Positions 1 through 10,118 of a stretch of DNA of 20,953 bases are shown here, in pieces. Source of the stretch: Collybiopsis luxurians FD-317 M1 (taxonomy: Eukaryota; Basidiomycota; Agaricomycetes; Agaricales; Omphalotaceae); the NCBI GenBank assembly GCA_000827265.1, contig KN834816.1:1-20953 (forward strand), given 5' to 3'. The notes below the pieces were generated by a model that worked only from the letters and a program-made list of their open reading frames with translations, was not told the origin of the DNA and did not search any database. Position 1 is the stretch's first letter. Each line of letters opens with the position of its first letter. A program made the position numbers and the translations under genes.

Positions 1-96
1 TTTAACAGCGGTTGAAGTCTATTGCATTCAGCTGCTATTGCAGACCTGCTGCAGACTATAGCACCTGCATTACAGTGCTGCTTCAGATGTATTTAT

Positions 97-116
97 AACA
101 GTATCTCAATACTGTT
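97..116. repeat. Short perfect inverted repeat in the gene-free left edge
   Basis: An 8-bp stem, AACAGTAT, is followed by a 4-base loop and the exact reverse complement ATACTGTT. The surrounding 1-300 is rich in CTGC/GCAG and CAGT-type short words, and I see no credible coding exon in it. It could be the end of a decayed small transposon, but no second terminal repeat or target-site duplication was found. Confidence 0.35.
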
Positions 117-370
117 GCACTCAAATGCATTTATAGTTTGAGCATTATTCAGCATAGCCTATTAGTATATTGTGCAGTTTCAGCATTCGGCAGCTCTCCC
201 ATTCCATCTGTGTTGGGATGCTACTGCAATTATACATAATAAATATTACAGTTGTATTATCGTTAATGTAAATGTCAAAAATTTGGCCGGTCGAACCAGA
301 TTTTTGTACCAGTCAGATGTATTTTTTGATCAGGTTGTATGTGTTTTGACGGCCTGTCATGATCTCCCTA

Positions 371-668
371 TCCGGACAAACGATAGGTATCATGTTCAAG
401 TAGTCTGTCAGGAGGCTTCCCTCGCCTGGTGCGTCCCCTCCTCCCGGTTCACACCGCAGAAGCTCGTCTTACCTTGTGTTCCCTTCCCTCTGTTCATTTC
501 CATGATAACAATGATCATTTGTTTCGACATTTAATTTTTCTCTCCCTTCTTCTGCTTCCTTCTCGCCATATTCCTGGCCATATCCAATGTTGATGCATCT
601 TCAGTCACCAAAGTAAACAAACAAGCTGGCCTACGGGACAGATTCAATAGCCCAGCATAGAACGGGAA
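371..668 (+). pseudogene. Relic 1: leader and N-terminus of the small secreted protein family
   Basis: This stretch aligns with the promoter, 5' leader and first exon of the intact secreted-protein gene at 16563. The leader around 420-480 matches that gene's leader almost word for word. The former start ATG is at 511. The signal peptide is readable as FFCFLLAIFLAISNVDAS, but CAA has become TAA at 532-534. The later FNSPAW motif is broken by TGG to TAG at 658-660. Homology stops near 668, where a J-domain fragment of opposite orientation begins. The rest of the gene is absent. It cannot make the protein, but its promoter-like DNA now lies upstream of the DUF6535-ankyrin gene that starts at 931. 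Confidence 0.8.
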
Positions 669-671
669 ACC

Positions 672-745
672 TGAGATGTAGACGGAAACCGAGAGGACAA
701 AAACATTAGAACACCACTTCCGACAAGTTCGGCGGTGTAATCAAT
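672..745 (-). pseudogene. J-domain gene fragment fused to relic 1
   Basis: Read on the minus strand this encodes NVFVLSVSVYISG, matching NILVLSVSVHVA of the longer minus-strand J-domain relic at about 15603-15798. Nucleotide similarity covers about 70 bases, including the GGCGG(T/C)GTAAT end. It is only the beginning of the J-domain exon. It is joined directly to the secreted-protein relic on its left, a junction shared with 9886-9958, so the fusion is older than the duplication. Confidence 0.65.
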
Positions 746-930
746 ACAACCGCCTAATGCTCTTTTCTTATTTGAAACAGCTTCTTGACAGATCGGAGAC
801 AAATTGAGTTTCGCGATTTCTCGGTGCTCTCATGGGTAGCTTGCATGTATTTTATCAGTGAACATACAGCACTACGAGCGTTTATGGGTACAGCATTACC
901 CACGCAAACACGTTTCTTTCTGCAACTGCC

Positions 931-3569
931 ATGAGCGCACCCAACGCGTTTTCTGATACCGAGAATCAGCCTGTTAGCAACCTGCCGGCTACTGTTCACT
1001 TTAGCTCGACTCTGAGTCAACCCGCTGTGGCAAAGGAGCATGCTCCAGCTGCTGAAGGGGTTGTCACCTCAGAGGCTCCCCAAGTCAAGACCAATCAAAC
1101 TCCCACTGGTTCTTCTGTCCACTCTAGCTGCACTGCTAAGAACCCAATTGGGATTCAAGGTGATCCAGCTGGTGAGTACATTACTATGCCAAAGACTTGA
1201 GATTAGCCAACCATATTCTCACAGATTCGACCTCAGGTTCTAACCTTCAATCAACTTGGGTTGAAGACTATTCTCCAACAAACAAGGACAGTGTAATACC
1301 CGAGCTTGTCAAAAATCAGGTCAATAGTGGCAGGCCAACTGCATCTACCCATTCCAGCCTCCTTCAGCTGGCTCAGAATAATGAGGCTGCCAATGTAGCT
1401 ACTCAAGGTGCAGGTTCCATCCATTCCAATCACACTGACCAGGCCCAGGGCAAGGCTGCTGACATCCAAGTGGATGACATTGAGAAACATTCCCAGGCAA
1501 AAGTTGAACTATCCAGAAGCCAAACACTGAATCAGTCTTATCAAGCTAAGAAGGAGCCAGAGAAACTGCTTGGAATTCCTAAGTATCAATCTACTTACTC
1601 TGGTGAGTCTGAATATGTTCAAAGAAAATGACCAAGTGATCATTTTGAGAATATTTGTAGGAGGCCAGACATTTAACTATGAAGAGAAATATCCTCCAGA
1701 ACCTGAAGGCCAAGAAATTAGTGAAAATGCACGAGTCTGGAAAGTATATCTTGAGGAGGCAGAAAGTCATGATGAAGATGTGTTGAAGAGCTTCAGAGAT
1801 ACAATTGACACTCTACTAGTATTTGTAAGTTTTGAAGCCAGAAAATAGGGTGCATTATCTGAATTTATGTCTTCATGTAGGCTGCATTATTCTCAGTTGT
1901 TGTGACATCCTTTATCATTCAGTCCAGCCAAGCTCTTCAGCCTGACTACAACCATATTCAAGCAAGTCTCATGGTAGAGCAAAATCTACTCTTGCGGGCT
2001 GCTGGAAATGTCACTGCAATTCAAAGTATCCAGAGCCCATCTGTTGATCTTGAAAATGGTACACCTAGCACTGATGACTTGTGGATTAATGGGTTATTTT
2101 TTGCAAGTCTTTCACTGTCTCTTGCCACAGCACTTTTATCAGTCCTGGTGAAGCAGTGGTTACTTGCATATGCATCTCTCACTGGGACAGGCAGTGCAAA
2201 GGAACGAGCATTTACTCGCCACTTTAGATACATGGGGATGGAGAAATGGAAAGTCCATGAAATTGTTGGACTTTTACCTCTTATGCTCCATCTATCCCTT
2301 GGACTATTTTCACTGGGATTTGCACTATTTGTGTTTCAACTGCACAAGACTCTGAGCTTCAGTGTGATCATTATCACATCCATCTCATTTTGGCTGTACA
2401 TCATTAGCATTTTTCTTCCAGCCATATGGGTTGACTGCCCATACAGGATTCCATTGTTATTCATACCTTTGCAGTATATTCTGCAGCCTTTCCAGATGAT
2501 ATTCTCTCTTCTACTTAACTTGAAAGATCTGTTCCCGTTGTGGAAGGACTCTGGCTCAATTTCTGTATGTGTTCCCAAGTGGACATCTCCCAAATCTCTG
2601 AAAGAGACAGAGCATGATTCACTAAATGAACATGATCTCACAGCTAAGATATTTACCTGGCTTATTTCATTGTCATCCAATCAATCTATCCAGCGGGTCA
2701 CCACCCAGGCCATGAATGGCATATTTAGTGATGCGCTCTTTGAACATAACACCTGGAGTCAGAATAATCTTCGGAACAACTTTTCTTTTCCCTGGGACAA
2801 TATGATAGACATTGCTTGGAGTAGCTTGTTGGCTGATGCCACAAGTTATGATTCTAATTCTGGATATAAGCAATGGATTTCACTAATCTCAAACTGGAAT
2901 GAAATTGAAAATGTGAACAACTGTTTTCCAGTTGTACCTTCATGGAACCACAACCCAATTTCAAGTAAAGCTTCTTTATACCTTCTGCCTGCTGCAACAT
3001 TAGATAATCTTGACATTTTAAAGTTTATACTTAAACAAGGGAAAAATTCAATATCAACACTCAGCTACCAACTTAAATATGCTTTATTGGAAGCAACATC
3101 TAGGGGACAATTCAATGCTGTTAAGCTTCTCACTACAAAAACTGGAACCCTTAATAAAGCAGGAAATGTATTAGAATCTGGACTAGTATATGCTGCAGGG
3201 AAAGGACATTTGAACATAGTAGAATATTTACTTCAGAAAGGAGCAAATATAAATGCTACAAGTTGGCTCTATCGGACAGCATTGCATGAAGCATCTTTGA
3301 ATGGACATTTCAATATTGTCAGACATCTCATTGAAAAAGGTGTTGATCACTTGAATGCTGTTGATCATTGGGGAGACACAGCATTGCATGGTGCAGCAGC
3401 TCTAGGACATTCAGATATTGTACAGTATCTTTTGGAAAAAGGTGCTGATCCTCACGCTCGGAATAGCTTTGCAAAGTCTCCTCGGGATGTTTCCAAGAAT
3501 GAGATCATTGCCAAGTGCATAGCAGAGTATCAAGAAGGGAGGGCAGAGCAAATCCAAGTTCATCAATAA
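931..3569 (+). CDS. DUF6535 membrane protein with C-terminal ankyrin repeats (copy A)
   Basis: Four exons fit: 931-1171, 1237-1602, 1661-1824 and 1881-3569, joined by GTGAGT, GTGAGT and GTAAGT donors and AG acceptors. They give one open frame of 819 residues. The start is chosen because MS(A/T)PNAFSDTENQ is conserved in the paralogue at 10119, while frames upstream of the ATG differ. Residues 1-202 are Ser/Thr/Gln-rich and probably disordered. DUF6535 runs from about 210 to 450 and has four predicted membrane helices (about 249-270, 327-354, 385-411, 416-440), with hallmark stretches WINGLFFASLSLSLATALLS and KQWLLAY. A linker (450-620) is followed by five or six ankyrin repeats (about 626-805; motifs TALHEASLNGH and DTALHGAAALGH). 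The family is expanded in Agaricomycetes and has no established function. A role as membrane-anchored sensor or signalling protein is inference. The stop codon overlaps an AATAAA at 3565-3570. Confidence 0.9.
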
Positions 3570-4300
3570 ACATTATATGCTCATTTTTTCCTGTTCTATT
3601 ACTATGTCCCTGTACCATTAATTTTCCAGACATTTGACATTAATAATACAATATACATGAATCTGAGAACTTTTTATATATTGCCTGAGAATTGTGGAGG
3701 TTTTGCCTCTGTAATCAATCCAGCCATCCCTTTTCGCAGCATTTATCTCTCACCCAGTTATCTCTCACCCAGTCATTGGAAGTTACAATAAGTGCCTGCA
3801 GAATAACTTTTATTTTTGACAATAAAAAAAGCTACAAAACAAAATGAAAGAACTGAGATGATTTAGCCGGAATTAAATCAAATAAATCAAACTATTTGAC
3901 AGTTTTAATGTGGATTCGAAGCCAAATAGTAAAAATATGTGACAAAAAATAAAGAGAAAAACTTGCTTCAACAATTCTTTCCTGACTGCTTAGTGTTGCG
4001 TGAACTTATCAGATCACACCCCAGTGTAACTGTTTCAAAAGTCAGAAAATCCATGGGTGTTCATTGACAGTACAGAGAACTTTGCTGAATTAGTTGGCAG
4101 AAGCTAGGTTAAAAGCCGGCCAAAATTTATTGCAGTTACATTAAAGACTGTTGGGCACCTGGTGTCATCGCTGCCTTCTTTAGAAACTGTAACCTCCACC
4201 AGAGCTTGCTAGCCAAATTCAGATTCCCTTCTTGCTTGAACTCTTTCAACTGGTTCAATCTTCAGAAGTTTTGATATCTAGTCTAGTACTGTAAGTATAT
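3570..4300. other. 3' flank of copy A, partly shared with the second block
   Basis: No convincing gene. The first 170 bases after the stop are AT-rich and unlike the flank of copy B. From about 3747 (CTCTCACCCAGT) onward the sequence matches 13751-14150, including AAGTGCCTGCAGAATAAC and the later GTCAGAAAA stretch. The phrase TATCTCTCACCCAGT is tandemly repeated at about 3745-3775. This is the 3' flank carried along in the segmental duplication. Confidence 0.6.
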
Positions 4301-4309
4301 AGTACGCTC

Positions 4310-4640
4310 ATGTCGCGTTCGGAACATGCAGGACCTGGACCTGGATCTGGTGATATCCGAAGCACTGCAAATGTAATTAGCATATTGATAATATTGTATA
4401 CTGATCTCATCCATTTAGCCATATCGCTGATATGCAGCTGGGAGTTCGGATGTGGACAGTTGCGCAAAGTTTATCAAGCGGCTTTCGAGGATTTGGGAGA
4501 CCAGAAAAGGGGTACTGGCCAAGTAAAAGTTCAGTGCTTTCAGTTCAAAGGAGTAGGGAATTGGTAGCAATCCTAGCGAGTCCGTATCTGCTGCTTCACC
4601 TACTACCATCGTAGTCCATTTCCTCTACCTGAACACCTAC
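4310..4640 (+). pseudogene. Unidentified conserved block X, copy 1 (decayed coding relic?)
   Basis: Reading + from the ATG at 4310 gives an 85-residue frame containing STANVISILIILYTDLIHLA and DLGDQKRGTGQVKV. The same phrases recur in altered form at 14153-14395 (STANAAGITITFYNDLYHLA, DWGDKKRSFGRVKV), with an in-frame length difference of four codons between copies. A second frame picks up just after (ELVAILASPYLLLHLL, matching ELVEILASSSLLLHLL in copy 2), so both copies look like one frame broken at the same place. I do not recognise the family. The minus strand is also partly open, so the coding strand is not certain. Confidence 0.4.
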
Positions 4641-5039
4641 TACAAACGTCGATGTTCAGGGGTGGTGTGTATCAGATTCGTAAATGGGTGGAGTAGGGAG
4701 AGGATTGTTGGGATACCCTGGTTTGGCACACGAACTTGCGATGCTAGGGGATATCAACGGCGGTGTCGAGTTAATAAAGTAACACCCATCGCATAAATGA
4801 AATGAGTTGAATAGGGTTATCAGACACTTTAGGTTACTTGCGAAGAGTCAAATAAAGAGCTTGTGGTATTCGTAGTCTGCGTGGATCGAGGATATATCTA
4901 TGAGCATTGAGAAGGGAGTTTGAAAATGTATTTTCTTCATTCTACTTTGTATACTTGTGACTTCTGCATCTCTGTTTGTTTCCGTTCGACTGGCAGATTT
5001 GATAAAGCACATCTGCATGAATATGCACAAAGGAGATAG

Positions 5040-5690
5040 GTTGCAGGTTGTAGTTGGCAGAATGGAAATGCGCAGTAGGGGTATGGTCGATAAGGATAAG
5101 CAGAATTCAAATAAATACTTTGCGATCCAAGTCCAGTCGAGGTCCGAAGCAGTTTGGTAGTATCGAAAGACTATGAAACAGTGCTTCATTGTGGGTTCGA
5201 AGCTGAATTCTTCCCTCGACGAGAGTGCCAGCTTGCCTGCTGGCTCTTCTCTGCAAAATCGAAAGTCACTGGTGGAGAAACAACGTGAACAGAAGAAAGA
5301 AAAACACACCTTAACCTCTGTCCTTGACTTCTCCCACTCTGGTGCTAGCTTGAATATTATAGTTCATCCACCAGCTCCTGAACAATTCCTGCCTGCTCTT
5401 GCGCCCTCTTCGCTTCCTCTTCAGCTTCAGCCCTCATCTTTGCATCTTCTCTTTCCCGTTTCGCATGTTCGCGTATTTGAGCCATTTGTGTTTGACGCAA
5501 ATTTTGCTGGCGCTGCCATTCTGCAGGCCCTGCATTCGACGTTTGGATTACCCAAAAGGTTAGGCATGGAAGATGACGAGGAAAGGAATGTTAGCGATGG
5601 AGGAACCTAGTTTTAAATTTCATGGGCATTACGCTTGGATGTGTCACCTAGAATTGAGAACGCATCATGGACCTAGAATGCCAACAGGCA
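5040..5690 (-). pseudogene. J-domain (DnaJ-like) gene relic A
   Basis: On the minus strand an exon starting at an acceptor near 5672 reads VHDAFSILGDTSKRNAHEI then stop, which matches the end of a J-domain (helix IV, K-R-x-A-Y/H). Further down the same strand, about 5550-5380, a charged coiled-coil frame reads EWQRQQNLRQTQMAQIRE and continues Glu/Lys/Arg-rich to VQELVDEL before a premature stop. The first J-domain exon, with helices I-III and the HPD loop, is missing. The first exon of the J domain, the reading-frame link to the coiled coil and the downstream donor are all lost or broken, so this is a dead copy. It abuts relic B head to tail. Confidence 0.65.
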
Positions 5691-5734
5691 ATTGACTGGT
5701 AATGATGAAGATTAGGTTATACACTGCAACAACA

Positions 5735-6440
5735 ATATGATGGTCGATAAGGATAACCAAAATTCAGATAAATACTCTATAATCCAAGTCCGGTCGAGGT
5801 CCGAAACAGTCTTGTATAGAATTATAGCAAGGTAGAAAGCTGAAGCACCTCCCTCTCTGAGAGTGCGATCTAACCTGCTAGCTCTTCTCTGCAGACTCGA
5901 ATGTCACTGGTTGAGAGACACGACGTCAACGGCAAAAAAAGTCACATCGATATAATCTCCATCGTTCGCTTCTCCCACCCTGGTGTCAGCCTACACCTAC
6001 TCCCGTCTCCTCTTCGCTTTCTCTCCAGTTTTCACCTTTGCCTCGTCCCTCTCCCGTTCCCGTATTTGAGCCATATGAGTCCGGTGCAAGAGTTGTTGTT
6101 GTTGACGCTGCCAATCCGCATGGTCCTGCATTCAGAATTCTACGTTTGAGTAGCTTCGTCAGAAAGATTCAGAGTGGAGGGAGAGGAATATTTACGAGGG
6201 AAAGAGTTGGATCTGGATATCATGGACTTCGTTTCACCTAGAATTGAGAATTAAGGGATTGTGATCTAATTAACGCGAGTAGCTGCGTGCAAGAAATGGG
6301 ATAACATACCTCATAAAACTTCCGTTCCTCAAGTTCCTTTTCCTCGGAAGAAGTTCTAAAGCTCTAAATTGTCCGAATGTGCTAAGCTTTTCGTTTATTT
6401 GCTCGCGGATTGATTCAGGGATGATTATAGTCGCTAGTGT
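5735..6440 (-). pseudogene. J-domain (DnaJ-like) gene relic B
   Basis: This tandem neighbour of relic A begins, on the minus strand, with a degraded first J-domain exon (about 6440-6315; PESIREQINEKL is the counterpart of PGSVRRAYKQKAL in relic C). It keeps a good donor GAG|GTATGT at about 6307. The second exon is scrambled. The coiled-coil exon around 6130-6000 reads DWQRQQQQLLHRTHMAQIRE and on to a stop. The lower end (5735-5830) repeats the same ATGGTCGATAAGGATAA and CCGGTCGAGGTCCGAAACAG words as 5085-5155 and 14964-15045. Confidence 0.6.
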
Positions 6441-6639
6441 GAGACGAAGCAGGTCGCGACTTTTAAGCGCCCAAAAAGGTGATTGCTTTTTCACGTGAAA
6501 TCGTGTCACTGAAGCTTTTACCCTCACCCCACACTGCCGTCGTCGTTTCCGTAATTCTTTCTCGCGTTTTTCTCTTCGATATGTACAGTCACCGAAATTT
6601 GCTGTTACCAACGTCTACGCGATTCCTACGCCAATCATC

Positions 6640-8811
6640 TTTGAAGACCTGGAATCTAAGCCTTAATGTTCTCGCTCATTCGGAGTTGATTTTGACGGCA
6701 AGGGAAGCGACCTCGTAAGCACCAATCTCAAGACCTCTCAGTTCAAGCTGTGACAATACGTTAGCGGATAGTCATCGACTCAGCTGTCTACGACTTGTCC
6801 AAATTCTCGGATTTGAGCCAGATGGGCCTAATGTATTGCATGCAGAGGGCGTGTCCGTGGTGTTCCACTACAAATCTTTGACTCCCATTCCTGATCATTC
6901 TCTACCATTTATAGCCGGGAAATACGCCAGAGACACGCCCGTTAGACTCCACGGGCTCGAGGTACTTTACGATCTCGATGGGTCATTAAAGGTTAATAAG
7001 AGGCTGCAAAGGTTTGAGTCCCTACGCCGAGCCAACGTAAACATTATTGGGCTATTATACTCCACACTATACCGATCATCACTGTACATTCCAGAAAGCC
7101 ATCTGCAAATACAAAATCCGAAATCTTGTTGTCTCACATCCGACCATCCAAATACTCACTTTCCTAACTCAGCTCACCCTCGACATTGAATTCTATCGGT
7201 TTTCACTTGTCCGTTCGTCGATGGAATGGTGAATAGTGCCGTTATCGCTCTTCCACCAATATGAAAGTATGGTTCCCCAGAAGTGCGTGAGTTGGTATCA
7301 TAGTTAATATCTGGGCTCAGATCCTGTTTGGAAAGAAGTATATTTTGCTCTGGCTATCACGGAGAAAGCGATTTCAGCGAGTCACAAACCACCGCAATCA
7401 TAGATAGTGATTATTGGGGATCAAAAAGTTCGTCCGCAGTCCGACTGTCCTTTGCAGGTACTGACCGCGTGATGTAGGTTGATCTCAAATGGAATGTTTG
7501 CCGACTACTTTACCACAGCTTGCAGTACCGAGGTGAGTCTCGAATTGCCGCCGATGGCCTCGAACTCATGTCACTATCCAATAGAATGGTCTCATAGTGA
7601 TCCATCAATACCAATCAAGACGGCTTACCCACCCACACCCGGAAATGCCTACGTGATCTTTGACAAAGTACGAGTACCGGTTGCCAATACGTTAGGCGAA
7701 GTCGGCAAAGAGCAAATTTAGCCACGAAAGATGGTTATCGATGGATGGTTACTGGATGCGGCGTCGGGGCTCAGAGGGTCATTGGCCAAGAATGTCTGAA
7801 GTGAGTGCGTTGAACTTTTAGGTCCTTGCGCCTGTCAAGCTCACCGAGCCGTACGCAGATGGGCTAATTAATGCAATTTCTTTGGAAACGTTTAGACCAC
7901 GCAAGCTGCGATTCGAGACAAACTCAGAAAGATGATTACTCGGATAGAGGCGATTCAGAACTGGTACGGATCTGTCACACACCAAATGAACCACGTACGT
8001 GTTTCCTCTACAGCATTACTTTCTTCATGTCTTCTGTATGTCGATGGGCGCCTTTCATCCTACAATCCGCCTCGTGTATCTCCATTGTCTTCCCTCCTCT
8101 TCTCCACATTTTAATCTCATCTTTTTTTCGAAATCTCCCGCGCACCACGATCGATGCTCATCATCGTCTTATCAATATTTCTATCCTCCAGAGGTGATGA
8201 AACAATAAGATGCAGCCTCTTTGACCATATGAGTCCATTGCTTCATTCCATTCCTCCTCCTGGTGACTACACTTCTGATTTTCCTTGCTTTTACTAATTC
8301 CTTTGTTGATTTGACAGATTTGTATCCCGCTGCAGAAGGGAAACAGTTGAATGTGAGCATCGATATCGTACCACTCGACGGGACTCTTTTGGAGCACAGG
8401 AGTTTGAAATCTCCCGGTAAAACTTGTGCATCCGTCGGGCTCCTTATATTATGCTTCAATTTCTATGGAACTTGACCCGGCTCTTCCAGCGGGATATTTT
8501 GTGTTTGAGGGTTCTTTCGCCGGAACTTGACCACTGACCAAATTGGTCTCGTTTCCCTCTCTCGAACAGATGCAACGCAAGTATTCGGAGGTTGCGCCTT
8601 GACATTTACTGGAATGGGTAAACTTATTGAAAACGTAAGTCGACCCCTACCCGAAATGTTTTCGTTCTTTGCGAGTTTGACTGACCTCGTACTCTTTTCA
8701 AATTCTTTTACGTAGCTTTGGCGTACAGTATCACCGAACGTCTGGGTTTGATGAGCTAAGGATATTCTCGGGGATTTTGGAGCAAGGCAGGCGATCCAAG
8801 AAGATGCATAA
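6640..8811 (+). pseudogene. Dead cytochrome b5-acyl-CoA dehydrogenase fusion gene
   Basis: Pieces appear in the right order on the + strand. An N-terminal LKTWNLSLNVLAHSE leads into VIDSAVYDLSKFSDL (cytochrome b5-like) and PDGPNVLHAEG, where the heme-loop HPGG has become EPDG. Then come YYTPHYTDHHCTFQKAICKY, and LPPI-stop-KYGSPEVRELV (stop at 7262-7264). NGMFADYFTTAC and YVIFDKVRVPVANTLGEVGK (7479-7720) are the acyl-CoA dehydrogenase middle domain. MITRIEAIQNWYGSVTHQMNH (7932 on), DATQVFGGCALTFTGMGKLI (8570 on) and DILGDFGARQAIQEDA with a stop at 8809-8811 are the C-terminal domain. Several splice sites survive, but stops, frame changes and a small internal duplication near 7730-7755 break the frame. 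The living enzyme would bind FAD and oxidise acyl-CoA-type substrates. Confidence 0.85.
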
Positions 8812-9395
8812 AGATACGAGGTTGTAGATATGCATAGGGAGATAAGTGTAGGATACTCGATGTACCTGTTACTACTTCTGGTGTTGCTTTTTTCCTTGAT
8901 TTTATTACCTTTTGGACTGTTTCTTAGCTATTACTGAGTCTTGGCTTCAAGTCTCGGCAATGAGTAGGAACTCTTTTGCCGTAATGGAAGGAAATCGGTT
9001 AAAAGGCAGCGGTGAAAATAAGAATTTCAAAACTCCACGTAAAGGTCTGCTAACACTTTCAAGTTGCTACCAGTTTGACACCGGGAACTGATATTGGTAC
9101 TTACTGAGAATCCCTTTCTCTGGTGCCCAAGGTAATGGTTCTTGACTGCATTCCAATTTGAAGATAATGACTGGTGCCGCGGCGGGTCACTCTTTGGAAA
9201 GCCGGCGTTGAGCGTTAAGCAGTGAACGTTGAGATCTTGGAATTTGGACCTTGTGGTGTCAGATATTTCCTTCCCGCTTTCCTCCCTTCGCTCCCTCTTC
9301 AAGTTTCTTCCCGGGCCAAGAGACTCGTTTGTAATGCGCTTTTTTTTTGCCCAATTTACCTCCCGTCTCTCTAAAATGTGCTTCTTGGCTCTGCA
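8812..9395. other. Intergenic stretch with no assignable gene
   Basis: The downstream flank of the dead dehydrogenase. A minus-strand frame at 9027-9302 (91 residues) has a possible donor (CTCA|GTAAGTACC read on the minus strand), but its product resembles nothing I know and it has no paralogue in the window. I treat it as unproven. Nothing else is visible. Confidence 0.4.
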
Positions 9396-9399
9396 ACAA

Positions 9400-9880
9400 C
9401 TTATACATTGGTATAACGTTTACTGTGCAATGCACTCTTTGCCACTACAAACACTTGAAACTAAAGAGGACTGCAGAGGTGACAGATTCTCTCCATGTAT
9501 ACTGGGCACTTTGTGTTTTTGTGAAAGACTGAATCAAATTGTGTCTCAAGCTTTGTGTGGGTTATGTTCGACCAAGCTGACCCTGGTCAGTGCCGCAGCG
9601 CCGGTCCCGACAGGTATCACGCTCAGGCGGTCTTTGAAGAGGCTTCCCTGGCCTGGTGTGTCCCCTTCTCCCAGTTTACACTGCAAAAACTGGTCTTACC
9701 TTGTGTTCCTTTGCTTCTGGTCATTTTCGCGATCAAAATAATTGTTCGTGTCACCAATCAATTTTTCTCTCTGTTCTTTTGTTTCGGTGATATTTATTTA
9801 ATGTTGACATATCTTCAGTCACCAAAGTAAAGAAACAAGCTGGCCTATGTGGACAGATTCAATAGCCCGGCATAGAAGGG
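9400..9880 (+). pseudogene. Relic 2: promoter, leader and N-terminus of the small secreted protein family
   Basis: Homologous to the upstream region and first exon at about 16220-16700. GTATAACGTTTACTG and CCGGTCCCGACA are preserved upstream, and the leader around 9640-9710 is shared. The former start is ATA at 9738-9740 where the live gene has ATG. The text continues VRVTNQFFSLFFCF, then a deletion and frame change remove most of the signal peptide. The TAG at 9873-9875 in place of the Trp of FNSPAW is identical to the one in relic 1, so that mutation predates the block duplication. Homology ends near 9880 at the same junction as in relic 1. Confidence 0.8.
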
Positions 9881-9885
9881 GAACC

Positions 9886-9958
9886 TGAGATGTAGACGGA
9901 AACTGAGAGGACAAAAACATTAGAACACCACTTGCAAGATCGGCGCTGTAATGAATAC
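9886..9958 (-). pseudogene. J-domain gene fragment fused to relic 2
   Basis: The minus strand reads NVFVLSVSVYISG, nearly identical to 672-745, and both correspond to the 5' part of the J-domain exon at about 15726-15798. It keeps GATCGGCG(C/G)(T/C)GTAATGAATA, closer to 15798 than relic 1 does. It directly follows the dead secreted-protein exon. Confidence 0.65.
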
Positions 9959-10118
9959 AACGGCCTAACGCTCTTTTCTTATTTGAAACAGCTTTCTGAC
10001 AGATCGGAGACAAATTGAGTTTCGCGATTTCCCGGTGTTGTCATGGGTAGCTTCCATGCCTACAAGCGTGTATGGGCACAGCATTACCCACGTAAACACG
10101 TTTCTTTCTGCAACCGCC

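Noticed and set aside
172..534. Plus-strand 120-residue frame
   Set aside because: It crosses the leader and start of secreted-protein relic 1 in another frame and has no counterpart in the intact family members.
4848..5309. Minus-strand 153-residue open frame
   Set aside because: It overlaps the J-domain relic and its non-coding lower end; its peptide matches nothing and the homologous stretch near 14747-15028 is not kept in the same frame.
8161..8459. Minus-strand frames inside the dehydrogenase relic
   Set aside because: They are antisense to dehydrogenase exons and introns and have no recognisable content.
9229..9741. Plus-strand 170-residue frame
   Set aside because: It covers the promoter and leader of relic 2. 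In the live gene this region is upstream of the start codon, so the frame is a chance opening.
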